Positions 27,888 through 35,778 of a DNA stretch of 64,000 bases are shown one piece after another (position 1 is the first letter of the stretch; every line of letters starts with the position of its first letter). The stretch spans positions 620,001-684,000 of the forward strand of contig NZ_LT607754.1 of NCBI RefSeq assembly GCF_900090285.1. The letters run 5' to 3'. The notes below the pieces were generated by a model. It had not been told where the DNA came from. It saw nothing but the letters and a program-made list of their open reading frames with translations, and did not search any database. The position numbers were made by a program, and so were the translations under genes. The DNA comes from Micromonospora inositola. Its GTDB lineage: Bacteria; Actinomycetota; Actinomycetes; Mycobacteriales; Micromonosporaceae.

Positions 27888-29114
27888 TCAGCTGACCGTC
27901 AGCGCCTCCATGCTCACCCCGTCGTTCTCCCCGCCGGCCACGCCGAGCGCCCGCCAGGTGACGAGCAGCCGGGTGCCACGTGGGGCCCGGAAGTGGATGA
28001 CGTACTCGACGAAGCGGTCGCCGGTGACCTGGGGAACCTCCCGGGTGGCGACCCCGCCCCCGCCCGAGAGCCGCAGCTCCAGGCGGGCGCCCGCCGAGAA
28101 CGTACCGGCGAAGAACCGGACCGTGCGCAGGTCCCCGCTGCCGGCCACCGCCAGGGAGAAGGCCTTCCCGGCACCGCGCTGGAAGACGCCGTACCGAGTG
28201 CCGTCCTGTCGCCCGGCCGGCGTCCCGTCCGTCCAGCCGAAGCCCGCGACGCTCGCGCCGTGCTGGAGCCGTTCGCCGCCCGGGTCGCTGATCTCGCCGG
28301 TCCCGGCCTGCTTGCGCTGCACGGTGTCGCCGCCGTTCATCCCCCAGTGGATCCAGTCCCGGGCGCCGAGGGCGGTCAGGTCCACCATCGCCGGCACGTG
28401 CTCCTCGTCCACGGAGAGCAGCGGCCCGCCCGGAAAGGCCGGGGCCCCGGTGACCGGCACGGTCGTGCGCGCCGCCGCCGGCGCCGCCGAGGAGGTCGCG
28501 GCCGTCGGCGGGGCCGGCACCGCGGCGGGCATCCGACGGCCGCGGTCCGACCGTGGGCCCCACCCGGCGTACACCAGCAGCAGCACCGCGGCGGCCACGA
28601 CGGCGGCGCCCTGCACGGCCCGGCGGCGGCGGCGCCGGACCCGGGCCGCGCCGACCCGGGTGGCCGGTCCGGCCGGCGCACCGTCCACGGCCGCGCGCCG
28701 CCGGTCCGTGGCCGGACCGCGCACGTTGGCCGGCCGCGCCGCCATGCCACCCGCCGCCGCCGACGGCGGTCCGTCCGCCGGCGGGGTCGCCACGGCCGGC
28801 GAGACCGCAGCAGCAGGCGGGGTGGCGACGGCCGGATCGGCCGGCGGCGGGGAGGCGGCCCATGCGACCGGCGGAGCGGGCACCGGCCCGGCACCGGGCC
28901 AACCGGCGTCCGGCTGACGGGCATAGAGCTGGACGGCTTCGCGCCCGGCCCGGTCCGGGATCGGGTCGGCGGCCGGCTGGTCGGACGGAAACCCGTCGTC
29001 GGGGAACCGTCGCGGGACGGCCGCCGGATCCGGTGCCCGCGCGGGATCGCCCGGTACGGCGGGCAGCCAGCGCCCGACCCGGATACCGGTCTGGGTGAGT
29101 TCCTCCTCTGCCAC
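27888..29114 (-). CDS. Membrane-anchored protein with DLTAxGxxDWxxWG domain, paralogue 2
   Basis: 408 residues, same plan as its neighbour: start VAEEELTQTG, a longer Pro/Ala-rich cytoplasmic region (to ~175), one membrane helix (about 188-205), a short linker and the C-terminal domain (VDLTALGARDWIHWGMNGGD, VRFFAGTFSAGARLELRLSG, YVIHFRAPRGTRLLVTWRAL). The domains share the order of motifs but are well diverged, so the duplication is old. Related domains appear attached to actinobacterial secreted proteins; I know no assigned function. GTG 29114 has GGGAGG 5 nt upstream. Confidence 0.65.
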   Translation of the reverse strand: MAEEELTQTGIRVGRWLPAVPGDPARAPDPAAVPRRFPDDGFPSDQPAADPIPDRAGREAVQLYARQPDAGWPGAGPVPAPPVAWAASPPPADPAVATPPAAAVSPAVATPPADGPPSAAAGGMAARPANVRGPATDRRRAAVDGAPAGPATRVGAARVRRRRRRAVQGAAVVAAAVLLLVYAGWGPRSDRGRRMPAAVPAPPTAATSSAAPAAARTTVPVTGAPAFPGGPLLSVDEEHVPAMVDLTALGARDWIHWGMNGGDTVQRKQAGTGEISDPGGERLQHGASVAGFGWTDGTPAGRQDGTRYGVFQRGAGKAFSLAVAGSGDLRTVRFFAGTFSAGARLELRLSGGGGVATREVPQVTGDRFVEYVIHFRAPRGTRLLVTWRALGVAGGENDGVSMEALTVS

Positions 29115-29142
29115 CGACCCCTCCCTCGGCCACCGGCGTCGG

Positions 29143-29161
29143 GGGTCACCGCCGGTGACCC
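29143..29161. promoter_or_regulatory. Perfect palindrome GGGTCACCG-c-CGGTGACCC
   Basis: 9-bp arms, 29 nt upstream of GTG 29114 and 66 nt downstream of the pentapeptide gene on the same strand. It may be an operator for the downstream gene or a terminator for the upstream one. Confidence 0.4.
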
Positions 29162-29226
29162 GCCGCACGGAGGATGTCACACGACTCGATCGTCGAGAAG
29201 CTGTCCGTCCGTACGCAATTTCCCGA

Positions 29227-29820
29227 TCAGCGGATCTGGAAGCCGAGCGCCTGCGCCAGCACGATCGTCTGCTCGGCGTCGACGATCGCGCCGGCCCGCT
29301 CCACCGTGGTCGGGTCCAGCGAGGTCAGGTCGCTGCCCCGCAGGTCCGCGCCGGAGAGCCGGGAGGCGTGCAGCTGGGCGCCGGACAGGTCGACGCCGGT
29401 GACCGTCGCGCCGGTCAGGTTCGCGCCGGTCAGGTCGGCCTCGCGCATCCGTACGTCGGTGACGCTCACCCCGCGCAGGTCCGCGCCCGGCAGCGCGACG
29501 AAGGACCAGTCGCCGCCGCTGATCCGCAGCGGGCGCAGGTCGCACTGGTCGAAGCTGCTGCCGACCAGCTTGCAGCCGGTGAACTCGGCCTCGAAGAGGT
29601 TGCACCGCTTGAACGTGCAGCGGGTGAAGGCGGAGTCGGTGTGCCGGGAGGCGTTGAACGCCACGTTGCCGAAGACGCACTCGGTGAAGACCGCCCCCTG
29701 GCTGACCGCCTCGGTGAGGTCGACGTGGAAGAACGAGCAGCGGACGAAGTGCCGGTCGCCCAGCTCTTCGGCGTACCAGTCCTCGTGGCGGTAGGTGACG
29801 TCCTCGGTGGGCTCAGCCAT
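29227..29820 (-). CDS. Pentapeptide-repeat protein, Qnr/MfpA-like
   Basis: 197 residues built of A(D/N)LxX pentapeptides, forming a right-handed quadrilateral beta-helix. Clear repeats run from about residue 25 (RCSFFHVDLTEA) through 125-170 (ADLTGANLTGATVTGVDLSG). The C-terminus, DAEQTIVLAQALGFQI, resembles the C-terminal helix of Qnr proteins, which mimic DNA and protect gyrase from quinolones; length is also close to MfpA/Qnr. Start ATG 29820 is apparently leaderless (TAATCT 6 nt upstream) and diverges from the serine hydrolase 65 bp away. Gyrase protection is a possibility, not shown. Confidence 0.8.
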   Translation of the reverse strand: MAEPTEDVTYRHEDWYAEELGDRHFVRCSFFHVDLTEAVSQGAVFTECVFGNVAFNASRHTDSAFTRCTFKRCNLFEAEFTGCKLVGSSFDQCDLRPLRISGGDWSFVALPGADLRGVSVTDVRMREADLTGANLTGATVTGVDLSGAQLHASRLSGADLRGSDLTSLDPTTVERAGAIVDAEQTIVLAQALGFQIR

Positions 29821-29826
29821 CGGGCC

Positions 29827-29832
29827 AGATTA
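29827..29832 (-). promoter_or_regulatory. Putative -10 box of the pentapeptide gene
   Basis: TAATCT on the minus strand, 6 nt before ATG 29820. Confidence 0.5.
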
Positions 29833-29872
29833 GTGGCGCGGACCGACACTTCCCGACCCGCGTACCAACGAG

Positions 29873-29878
29873 TAGGTT
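29873..29878 (+). promoter_or_regulatory. Putative -10 box of the serine hydrolase gene
   Basis: TAGGTT, 7 nt before GTG 29886. The two divergent -10 boxes are 40 bp apart, so the promoters share their upstream DNA. Confidence 0.5.
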
Positions 29879-29885
29879 CGGCGGC

Positions 29886-31118
29886 GTGAGCGTGGCAGTG
29901 AGCACCGACCCGGAACGTATCGGCTTCGACCCCGCCCGGCTGGCGCGGATCGACGAGCACTTCGGCAGGTACGTCGACGACGGCCGGCTCGCCGGCTGGC
30001 AGATCGTCGTCACCCGCCGGGGCGAGATCGCCCACTCGTCGACCTACGGACTGCGGGACCGGGAGGCCGGCGCCCCGGTGGAGTCGGACACGCTCTGGCG
30101 CATCTACTCGATGACCAAGCCGATCACCTCGGTCGCGGCCATGATGCTCTGGGAGGAGGGCCGGTTCGAGCTGACCGACCCGATCAGCCGCTGGCTGCCC
30201 GAGTTCGCCGACGTCCGGGTCTACGACAGGGGCTCGGTCCTCAAGCCGTACACGGTGCCGGCGGTCGAGCCGATCCGGATCTGGCACCTGCTCACCCACA
30301 CCGCCGGCCTGACGTACGGCTTCGCCCAGAGCACGGTGGTCGACGGCCTGTACCGGTCGGCGGGCTTCGACCTGGGCGTGCCGGCGGGCGCGGACCTGGC
30401 GGCGGCCTCGGCCGGCCTGGCCCGGCTGCCGCTGCTCTTCCAGCCGGGCACGAGCTGGAACTACGGGGTCTCCACCGACGTGCTGGGCCGGCTGGTCGAG
30501 GTGGTCTCCGGGCAGCGCCTGGACGCCTTCTTCACCGAGCGGATCCTCCGGCCGCTGGGCATGACGGACACCCGCTGGTGGGTCGACGAGCCGGAGTCGA
30601 AGCGGCTGGCCGCCCTCTACGCCCCGCACCCGGCGACCGGGCAGGCGGTCCGCGCCGACGGCGTCGGCCGGGCGGCGCTGGCCGAGCCGAGCTGGTTCTC
30701 CGGGGGCGGCGGGCTGGTCTCCACCGCCGCCGACTACCACCGCTTCACCCAGTTCCTGCTGCGCGGCGGCGAGCTGGACGGGGTACGCCTGCTGGGCCCG
30801 CGGACGCTGCGCTTCATGACCCGCAACCACCTGCCCGACGGCCGCGACCTGGCCTCGTTCTCGCCGGACGGCTTCGCCGAGACGGTGCTCGACGGGATCG
30901 GCTTCGGTCTCGGCTTCGCCGTGGTGCTGGACCCGGTCCCGGCCCGGGTGCCGAGCAGCGTCGGGGAGTTCTACTGGGGCGGCCTGGCCAGCACCGCGTT
31001 CTGGGTGGACCCGGTGGAGGAGGTCACCGCGCTGCTCTTCACCCAGCTCATGCCGTCGAGCACGTACCCGCTGCGCTCGCAGCTGCGTCAGCTGGTCTAC
31101 TCCGCGCTGATCGACTGA
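29886..31118 (+). CDS. Beta-lactamase-fold serine hydrolase (EstB/class C type)
   Basis: 410 residues without a signal peptide, so cytoplasmic. The SxxK nucleophile motif is SMTK in RIYSMTKPITS (~76), the tyrosine motif is YGVS in WNYGVSTDVLG (~196), and a GGLAS segment near 360 takes the KTG place. LLTHTAGLTYG is the usual family motif. These proteins act as esterases or peptidases rather than true lactamases. GTG start, leaderless. Confidence 0.88.
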   Translation: MSVAVSTDPERIGFDPARLARIDEHFGRYVDDGRLAGWQIVVTRRGEIAHSSTYGLRDREAGAPVESDTLWRIYSMTKPITSVAAMMLWEEGRFELTDPISRWLPEFADVRVYDRGSVLKPYTVPAVEPIRIWHLLTHTAGLTYGFAQSTVVDGLYRSAGFDLGVPAGADLAAASAGLARLPLLFQPGTSWNYGVSTDVLGRLVEVVSGQRLDAFFTERILRPLGMTDTRWWVDEPESKRLAALYAPHPATGQAVRADGVGRAALAEPSWFSGGGGLVSTAADYHRFTQFLLRGGELDGVRLLGPRTLRFMTRNHLPDGRDLASFSPDGFAETVLDGIGFGLGFAVVLDPVPARVPSSVGEFYWGGLASTAFWVDPVEEVTALLFTQLMPSSTYPLRSQLRQLVYSALID

Positions 31119-31131
31119 CCGATCCGGGGCG

Positions 31132-31169
31132 CGCCCGGCCAGGATCGCCGTTACGGCACCGGCCGGGCG
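31132..31169 (+). terminator. Hairpin after the serine hydrolase gene
   Basis: CGCCCGGCC / GGCCGGGCG, 9 bp, with a 20-nt loop, 13 nt past the stop codon. Confidence 0.45.
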
Positions 31170-31223
31170 GCCCGCTCCATAGCCTGGGAGACGAGGCAGG
31201 TCGGGGCGGGAGGCGGTCAGGCC

Positions 31224-31865
31224 ATGAGCAACATCGTCGTGTTCGGCGCCGGCGGCACCGCGGGGTCGCGGATCACCGCCGAGGCGGTCGAGCGGGGTCA
31301 CCGGGTCACCGCGGCGGTGCGCCGCCCGGAGGCGACGAGCTACCTGCCGGCCGGGGTGCGTACGGTCACCGGCGACGCGACCTCGGCGCGGAGCGTCCGG
31401 GAGCTGGCCGAGGACACCGACGTGTTCGTGGTGGCGATCGGCGGCGGTGAGCGGACGCTGTGGCGGGACGCCGCGCAGACCCTGGTGAACACCCTGCGCG
31501 AGTTGCCCGATCCGCCCCGGGTGATCCACATCGGCGGCGGCGCGACGCTGCTGACCCCGAAGGACACCCCGTTCCTCGAGGAGCCGGGCTTCCCGGACGA
31601 GTACCGGGATTCGGCCGAGGGCCAGGCCGACGCGCTCGCCGTCTACCGCTCCGCCGCTGAGGGCGTGACCTGGACCTACGTCTCCCCGCCGCCGTTGGAG
31701 TTCCACCCGGGCGAGCGCACCGGCCACTACCGCACCGGCACCGACCACCCGGTGACCGACGCCCAGGGTCGCTCGGTGCTGACCTACGAGGACCTGGCGG
31801 TGGCGATCGTGGACGAGATCGAGAGCCCGCGGTTCCCGAACGCCCGCTTCACCGCCGCGTACTAG
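31224..31865 (+). CDS. NAD(P)H-binding protein, atypical SDR (NmrA-like)
   Basis: 213 residues, Rossmann fold of the extended/atypical SDR type. The dinucleotide-binding motif is VFGAGGTAGSRI (5-16), followed by DATSARSVRE (~52) and IHIGGGATL. No Ser-Tyr-Lys triad is evident, as usual for this subgroup, which includes redox sensors and anti-stress reductases. Start ATG 31224 with GGGAGG 10 nt upstream. Its stop overlaps the stop of the convergent PPOX gene within a CTAG. Confidence 0.85.
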   Translation: MSNIVVFGAGGTAGSRITAEAVERGHRVTAAVRRPEATSYLPAGVRTVTGDATSARSVRELAEDTDVFVVAIGGGERTLWRDAAQTLVNTLRELPDPPRVIHIGGGATLLTPKDTPFLEEPGFPDEYRDSAEGQADALAVYRSAAEGVTWTYVSPPPLEFHPGERTGHYRTGTDHPVTDAQGRSVLTYEDLAVAIVDEIESPRFPNARFTAAY

Positions 31866-32326
31866 TCGGCGAGCCGGGCAGGGAAGCCGCCGGTGGCGAC
31901 CGGTCCCCAGCTGTCGATGGTGACCCGGATCAACGACTTGCCCTGCTTGGCCATCGCCGCCCGGTACTCGTCCCAGTCCGGGTGCTCGCCGGAGATGCTG
32001 CGGAAGTACTCGACCAGTGGTTCGACCGCCTCGGGCAGGTCGAGCACCTCGGCGGTGCCGTCGACCTGCACCCAGGGCCCGTTCCAGTCGTCGGAGAGCA
32101 CGCAGGCGGAGACCCGGGGGTCGCGCCGGATGTTGGTCACCTTCGCCCGCTCCGGGTAGGTGGAGATCACCAGCCGGCCCGCGCCGTCCACCCCGCAGGA
32201 GACCGGCGAGGACTGCGGCCGGCCGTCGGCGCGGGTGGTCATCAGCACGACCTTGTGCCGGGGACGGAGGAACTCGATGAGGGCGTCCCGGTCGACCCGG
32301 GTGTTACTCGCGATGCTGCGTGCCAT
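31862..32326 (-). CDS. PPOX-class F420-dependent oxidoreductase
   Basis: 154 residues, split beta-barrel flavin/deazaflavin protein of the pyridoxamine-phosphate-oxidase superfamily. Visible elements: FLRPRHKVVLMTTRADGRPQ (~19), GRLVISTYPERAKVTNIRRD (~50-69) for phosphate/cofactor binding, and VQVDGTAEVLDLPEA (~86). The TIGR03618-type members bind F420 and reduce small molecules such as biliverdin. ATG 32326 follows a TAGAAC 6 nt upstream. Confidence 0.88.
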   Translation of the reverse strand: MARSIASNTRVDRDALIEFLRPRHKVVLMTTRADGRPQSSPVSCGVDGAGRLVISTYPERAKVTNIRRDPRVSACVLSDDWNGPWVQVDGTAEVLDLPEAVEPLVEYFRSISGEHPDWDEYRAAMAKQGKSLIRVTIDSWGPVATGGFPARLAD

Positions 32327-32332
32327 GCGTCG

Positions 32333-32338
32333 GTTCTA
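32333..32338 (-). promoter_or_regulatory. Putative -10 box of the PPOX gene
   Basis: TAGAAC on the minus strand, 6 nt before ATG 32326. Confidence 0.4.
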
Positions 32339-32388
32339 CCAGGCCCCCGGCCCGCCGCCCGGGTGCGCCCCGGCCGGGCGGCGCGGCG

Positions 32389-33030
32389 TCACCGGGGGTG
32401 GTCGGCGACGCGGCGCGGGGAGGGCTGCGCCGGCACCCGGGGGCGGACCGCCGGCCGCCAGGCCCGGCCGTTGGCGTAGATCACCCGGAAGCCGAGGTAC
32501 GACGCCAGCGGCGCCCAGTGCGCCGAGCCCATCCGCAGCTCGGCGGCGTTGTGTCGCTGACCGTTGGCGAGCACGTCGAGCAGCACGGTCTCGAAGGCGG
32601 CCGATTCGACCCAGTCGACCTCGCGGGTGAATCCGCAGATCAGCGCCGCCCCGGTCACGTCGAGGAAATCCCGCAGCACGGCGTCGGAGGCGCGCAGCAC
32701 CGAGCAGCTGCCGAAGTAGAGCCGTCGCCCCTCGCACCGGCCGGCCATCCGTTCGGCGACGTCGGCCAGCTCGACCGAGTCCCAGTCGGTGAGGCAGAGC
32801 CGGCTCGGTTCGCCGTGCATGGCGAAGAAGCCGACCCGGTAGTCGGCGTACTGCTTGAGCAGCCAGCGATCGAGGAAGTAGAAGAGTTCGTCGTGGGTGG
32901 CCGCGTCCTTGTGGATGAACCGGATCCGACCGAGCCGTTCGAGCAGTTCCAGCGTGGGCAGGACGGACCCGCGTTCGTTGAGGTCCCGGTGCCACTGGCC
33001 CTCGATGCAGAAGACGCCACCGCGCGCCAC
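32389..33030 (-). CDS. DUF6642-like protein with caspase-like His/Cys pair
   Basis: 213 residues, cytosolic. The sequence fits DUF6642 (start GGVFCIEGQWH). Inside it, a hydrophobic strand ending in VGFFAMHG (H72) and a second strand ending in LYFGSC (C109) are placed as the catalytic His-Gly and Cys of caspase/CHAT-type peptidases; between them is an acidic loop (LTDWDSVELADV). Peptidase activity is inference from this pattern only. The C-terminal ~30 residues are basic and Pro-rich. GTG 33030 is chosen because GGGGAGG lies 5 nt upstream. No operon partner: neighbours are the PPOX gene and the divergent M15 gene. Confidence 0.68.
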   Translation of the reverse strand: MARGGVFCIEGQWHRDLNERGSVLPTLELLERLGRIRFIHKDAATHDELFYFLDRWLLKQYADYRVGFFAMHGEPSRLCLTDWDSVELADVAERMAGRCEGRRLYFGSCSVLRASDAVLRDFLDVTGAALICGFTREVDWVESAAFETVLLDVLANGQRHNAAELRMGSAHWAPLASYLGFRVIYANGRAWRPAVRPRVPAQPSPRRVADHPR

Positions 33031-33345
33031 GCCCACCTCCCCGTTCGCGGAGCCCGGCGCAGACGTTACCGGCCCCGGGTCACGAGCCGGCATCACCCTT
33101 GGTGGCCCCGAACCGCCGGCTCCGTCACCTCTGCGCATTCCCGGACGGCTTCGACGCGGACGGTCCGAATGGGCGTTTCGGAATTCGGTGCAATTCACAG
33201 GCGGCACTCAGGAACAACCAATTATGAGGACTATTCTGGTTATTAGCCGCCAATCCCCCGACACGCTGTCAGAGTGGAAGGGACAGGACGTCCCGGCCGA
33301 TGCCCTGATCACCATCCCATTGGCTCTTCTATCGGGAGGACTTCT
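33031..33345. other. Divergent intergenic region, 315 bp, AT-rich patch
   Basis: Separates the DUF6642-like gene from the M15 peptidase gene. The part 33181-33260 is distinctly A/T-richer than its surroundings (for example CAATTATGAGG, TATTCTGGTTATTAG) and probably carries promoters. I looked for a ydaO-type riboswitch, common before cell-wall hydrolases, and did not see its conserved core. Confidence 0.4.
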
Positions 33346-34119
33346 GTGCGCGTGAACACCTTGAAGCGGGCGGTCGTCGCGTTCGCCCTGGCGTTGCCCG
33401 GGGCTGCGATCGCCACGCTGGTCGCCGCGCCGGCGGCCCACGCCGACGGCTGCTACACCTGGCAACGGACCCTGTCCCAGGGGCGTTCCGGCGCGGACGT
33501 CCGCCAGTTGCAGATCCGGGTGGCCGGCTGGGCCGCGTACCGGGACATCGTTGCCGTCGACGGCAGCTACGGACCGGAGACCGCCGCCGCGGTCCGGCGC
33601 TTCCAGTCCGCGTACGGGCTGCGCGCCGACGGCATCGCCGGCCCGCAGACCTTCGCCAAGATCTACGAACTCCAGGACAGCGACTGCACGCCGAAGCACT
33701 TCAGCTACAGCGAACTGGACAACGGCTGCGGCAAGGGCGGGTGGAGCGGGGGCCCGCTCTCGCCGAGCGCCACCAGGGAGACGGCGGTACGCACCATGTG
33801 GAAGCTGGAGGCGCTGCGGCGCAGCCTCGGCGACAAGCCGCTCTACGTGAACAGCGGCTTCCGCAGCATCGCCTGCAACAACCAGGTCGGCGGGGCGTCG
33901 GACAGTCAGCACCTCTACGGCAACGCCGCCGACCTGACCTCGCGCAGCTCCTCGCTGTGCCAGCTGGCCCGCACGGCCCGCAGCCGGGGCTTCAGCGGCA
34001 TCTACGGTCCCGGCTACCCCGGCCACGGGAACCACGTCCACGTGGACTCCCGCCGGGAGAACAACAGCGACCGGAGCCGGAGCACGACCAGCTGGTCCGC
34101 GTCGAACTGCGGAATCTGA
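33346..34119 (+). CDS. Secreted peptidoglycan-binding M15A D-Ala-D-Ala carboxypeptidase
   Basis: 257 residues. Signal peptide 1-33 with an AHA cleavage site; a PG_binding_1 domain (about 44-108: GRSGADVRQLQIRVAG, VDGSYGPETAAAVRRFQ); then a peptidase M15 domain with the zinc site S187-QH189-LYGNAAD196 and H230-VH232-VD234. It cuts peptide stems of peptidoglycan outside the cell and would act in wall remodelling. Seven cysteines, so disulfides are likely. GTG 33346 follows GGGAGGA by 5 nt; GTG 33352 is an alternative. Confidence 0.92.
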   Translation: MRVNTLKRAVVAFALALPGAAIATLVAAPAAHADGCYTWQRTLSQGRSGADVRQLQIRVAGWAAYRDIVAVDGSYGPETAAAVRRFQSAYGLRADGIAGPQTFAKIYELQDSDCTPKHFSYSELDNGCGKGGWSGGPLSPSATRETAVRTMWKLEALRRSLGDKPLYVNSGFRSIACNNQVGGASDSQHLYGNAADLTSRSSSLCQLARTARSRGFSGIYGPGYPGHGNHVHVDSRRENNSDRSRSTTSWSASNCGI

Positions 34120-34238
34120 CCGCCGCCGGCAACATGCAGCCGGCGGACGTGGACGGCGGCCCGGCGCAGGGGTGGGGGACCCTGCGGCCGGGCCGCCGTC
34201 GTGCCACCCCGGGCCACGGGCTGTCGGGCGCGCCCCGA

Positions 34239-34697
34239 TCAGCTCGCCCGGGGCCAGCGCGGCCTGGTGGCGGGAGGCGCCACCGGCCGACCGGTACCGC
34301 CGGGCCGGATGGCGGGCCGCACCCCAGGTGCGACGACCCGGCCGGCCTGGCCGCGCGGGGACTGGGTGACCGGGGCCGGCCGACGCGCGGACGCCGGCCC
34401 GGTCAGCACGAACGGGAAGGGCACGTGCACGAACGGGTTGCCGTGCCGCACCAGCGCGTCGATCTGCCGCTCGTTGAGGCCGTGGACCTCCAGCACCCGC
34501 CGGCCCCAACGGTGCAGCCGGCAGGGGTACGACGCGCCGTCGTTGCGGCACTTCGGTCCGGCGGGCCACTCCTCGGCGGCGTGCACCACCACCGCCCGGA
34601 CCGCGAGCCGGACATCCTCGGGGGTCAGCGGCGCCGGCACCGGCACCTCGCCCAGAATCTGATCGATGGGATCCGTCGACTGCTCACCAACTCGCAC
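34239..34697 (-). CDS. Conserved actinobacterial hypothetical protein
   Basis: 152 residues, family not recognised. The front half is folded-looking (IDQILGEVPVPAPLTPEDVR, RAVVVHAAEEWPAG, a CRNDGASYPCRLHRWG segment with two cysteines, and RQIDALVRHG); the last ~45 residues are Pro/Arg-rich and probably disordered. No signal peptide or membrane helix. GTG 34697 is strongly supported by GGGAGG 6 nt upstream, which argues that the gene is real. Confidence 0.6.
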   Translation of the reverse strand: MRVGEQSTDPIDQILGEVPVPAPLTPEDVRLAVRAVVVHAAEEWPAGPKCRNDGASYPCRLHRWGRRVLEVHGLNERQIDALVRHGNPFVHVPFPFVLTGPASARRPAPVTQSPRGQAGRVVAPGVRPAIRPGGTGRPVAPPATRPRWPRAS

Positions 34698-34854
34698 GGC
34701 AGGCCTCCCGCAGCTCGGCAGCGGTGCGGCTGACCCGCCACACCACATCCTCGCCCACTGGTACGGCCGCCGGCCGGCAGGAGTTCAATCCCGACGTGCT
34801 TCGCCACCGGAGCCGGTAGCGTTTCCGGCGGGACAGCGAGGCCGGGAGCAGGCG

Positions 34855-35088
34855 ATGACCGATCCCCGGATCACCACCCGGGAGATCCCCGGGCAGCTCG
34901 TCGCCGCGACCCGGTTCTCCGGCCGGTGGACCACGCGGGCGTTCGAGGTGCGGTCGACCGCGCTGGGCCGGGCGGTCGCCGCCGCCGGGTTCCAGCCCGC
35001 CGGCGCGGTCCGGTACGCCCGCTTCGACCCGCCGTGGAAGCCGTGGTTCCTGCGCCGTAACGAGGTCGCGCTCCCCGTCGCCGAATAG
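34855..35088 (+). CDS. Half-length SOUL/haem-binding-like protein
   Basis: 77 residues only. They match the C-terminal half of SOUL-family proteins: ITTREIPGQLVAATRFSGRW, a helix (STALGRAVAAAGFQ), and the signature end RYARFDPPWKPWFLRRNEV. A normal SOUL domain is about 180-200 residues with two similar halves; the first half is missing. The gene starts cleanly (ATG 34855, GGGAG 8 nt upstream, TAGCGT further upstream) and there is no room for a frameshifted N-terminal half in the 157-bp spacer. It may be a self-dimerising half module or a remnant. Haem binding unproven. Confidence 0.65.
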   Translation: MTDPRITTREIPGQLVAATRFSGRWTTRAFEVRSTALGRAVAAAGFQPAGAVRYARFDPPWKPWFLRRNEVALPVAE

Positions 35089-35150
35089 GTCGGCGGCCGG
35101 CGCGGTCGCCGGGCCACCCTTAGACTCCCGGTGTCCCGCCCCCGGCCCAG

Positions 35151-35660
35151 ATGGGAAGTCCCGTGCATCGCTGGCCCGCCGCCCTTGCCCTGGTCCTGCT
35201 GCTCTCCGGCTGCGGCGGCGGAATCGAACGGACGGCGCAGCTGCCGGCCTGGCAGACTCCCTCGCCGACGGCCCCGGCCCCGCTGGCCGCGAAGGAGGCC
35301 AAGGGCCGCTACCTGGCGATCGTGGCGCCGTACAACACGGCGCTGGAGGAGCTGCAGGAGGCGATGAAGGCCGGCAAGCCGTGGCGGACGGTCCGCACCC
35401 TGGCCCGTGCGGTCGCCACCACCAACGCCGCGCACGCGGAGCAGCTGCGGACGACCGCCTGGCCGGCGAAGGCGCAGGCCCCGGTCGCGGCGCTGCTCAA
35501 GGAGAACGACCTGGCGCTGCCGCACTGGAAGCTGGCCGGCGAGGCGACGGGCGCCGCCGCGCTGATGCGGGAGATCCGCGCGGCCGCCGCGCACGACGGC
35601 GGCGCGCAGGCGAACAAGGTACGCGCCAGCCTCGGCCTGCCCGTCTACAAGAAGCCCTGA
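35151..35660 (+). CDS. Putative lipoprotein of unknown function
   Basis: 169 residues. Type II signal peptide with lipobox LLLSGC (Cys at ~21), then a short Pro/Thr linker and a helical domain (AKEAKGRYLAIVAPYNTALE, RTVRTLARAVATTNAAHAEQ, ALMREIRAAAAHDG). No family recognised; the helical layout is like other small actinobacterial surface lipoproteins. Start ATG 35151 or GTG 35163; TAGACT at 35121 is a possible -10. Confidence 0.7.
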   Translation: MGSPVHRWPAALALVLLLSGCGGGIERTAQLPAWQTPSPTAPAPLAAKEAKGRYLAIVAPYNTALEELQEAMKAGKPWRTVRTLARAVATTNAAHAEQLRTTAWPAKAQAPVAALLKENDLALPHWKLAGEATGAAALMREIRAAAAHDGGAQANKVRASLGLPVYKKP

Positions 35661-35729
35661 GCCGCCCGGCCGTCCCGAGGCGCGGCGGAATCCGGGTTCC
35701 GAAGCGTACGCACCACCCCGGTCACGGCG

Positions 35730-35762
35730 GTGGGCCCGTGCCGCCGTGCGGCACGGGCCCAC
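35730..35762. terminator. Strong bidirectional hairpin
   Basis: A perfect 14-bp stem GTGGGCCCGTGCCG / CGGCACGGGCCCAC with a 5-nt loop, between the convergent lipoprotein and metalloprotease genes. Confidence 0.8.
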
Positions 35763-35778
35763 CCGGTGGTGGTACGGC

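Noticed and set aside
31862..31865. Overlapping convergent stop codons in CTAG as a regulatory element
   Set aside because: A four-base overlap of convergent genes arises easily and no hairpin accompanies it.
33190..33345. Possible ydaO-type (c-di-AMP) riboswitch before the M15 peptidase
   Set aside because: Cell-wall hydrolase genes in actinobacteria often have one, but the conserved GGGGGA...GGGTGAA core elements could not be found.
34698..34854. Frameshifted N-terminal half of the SOUL protein
   Set aside because: The spacer is only 157 bp, too short for the ~100 missing residues, and none of its frames shows SOUL motifs.
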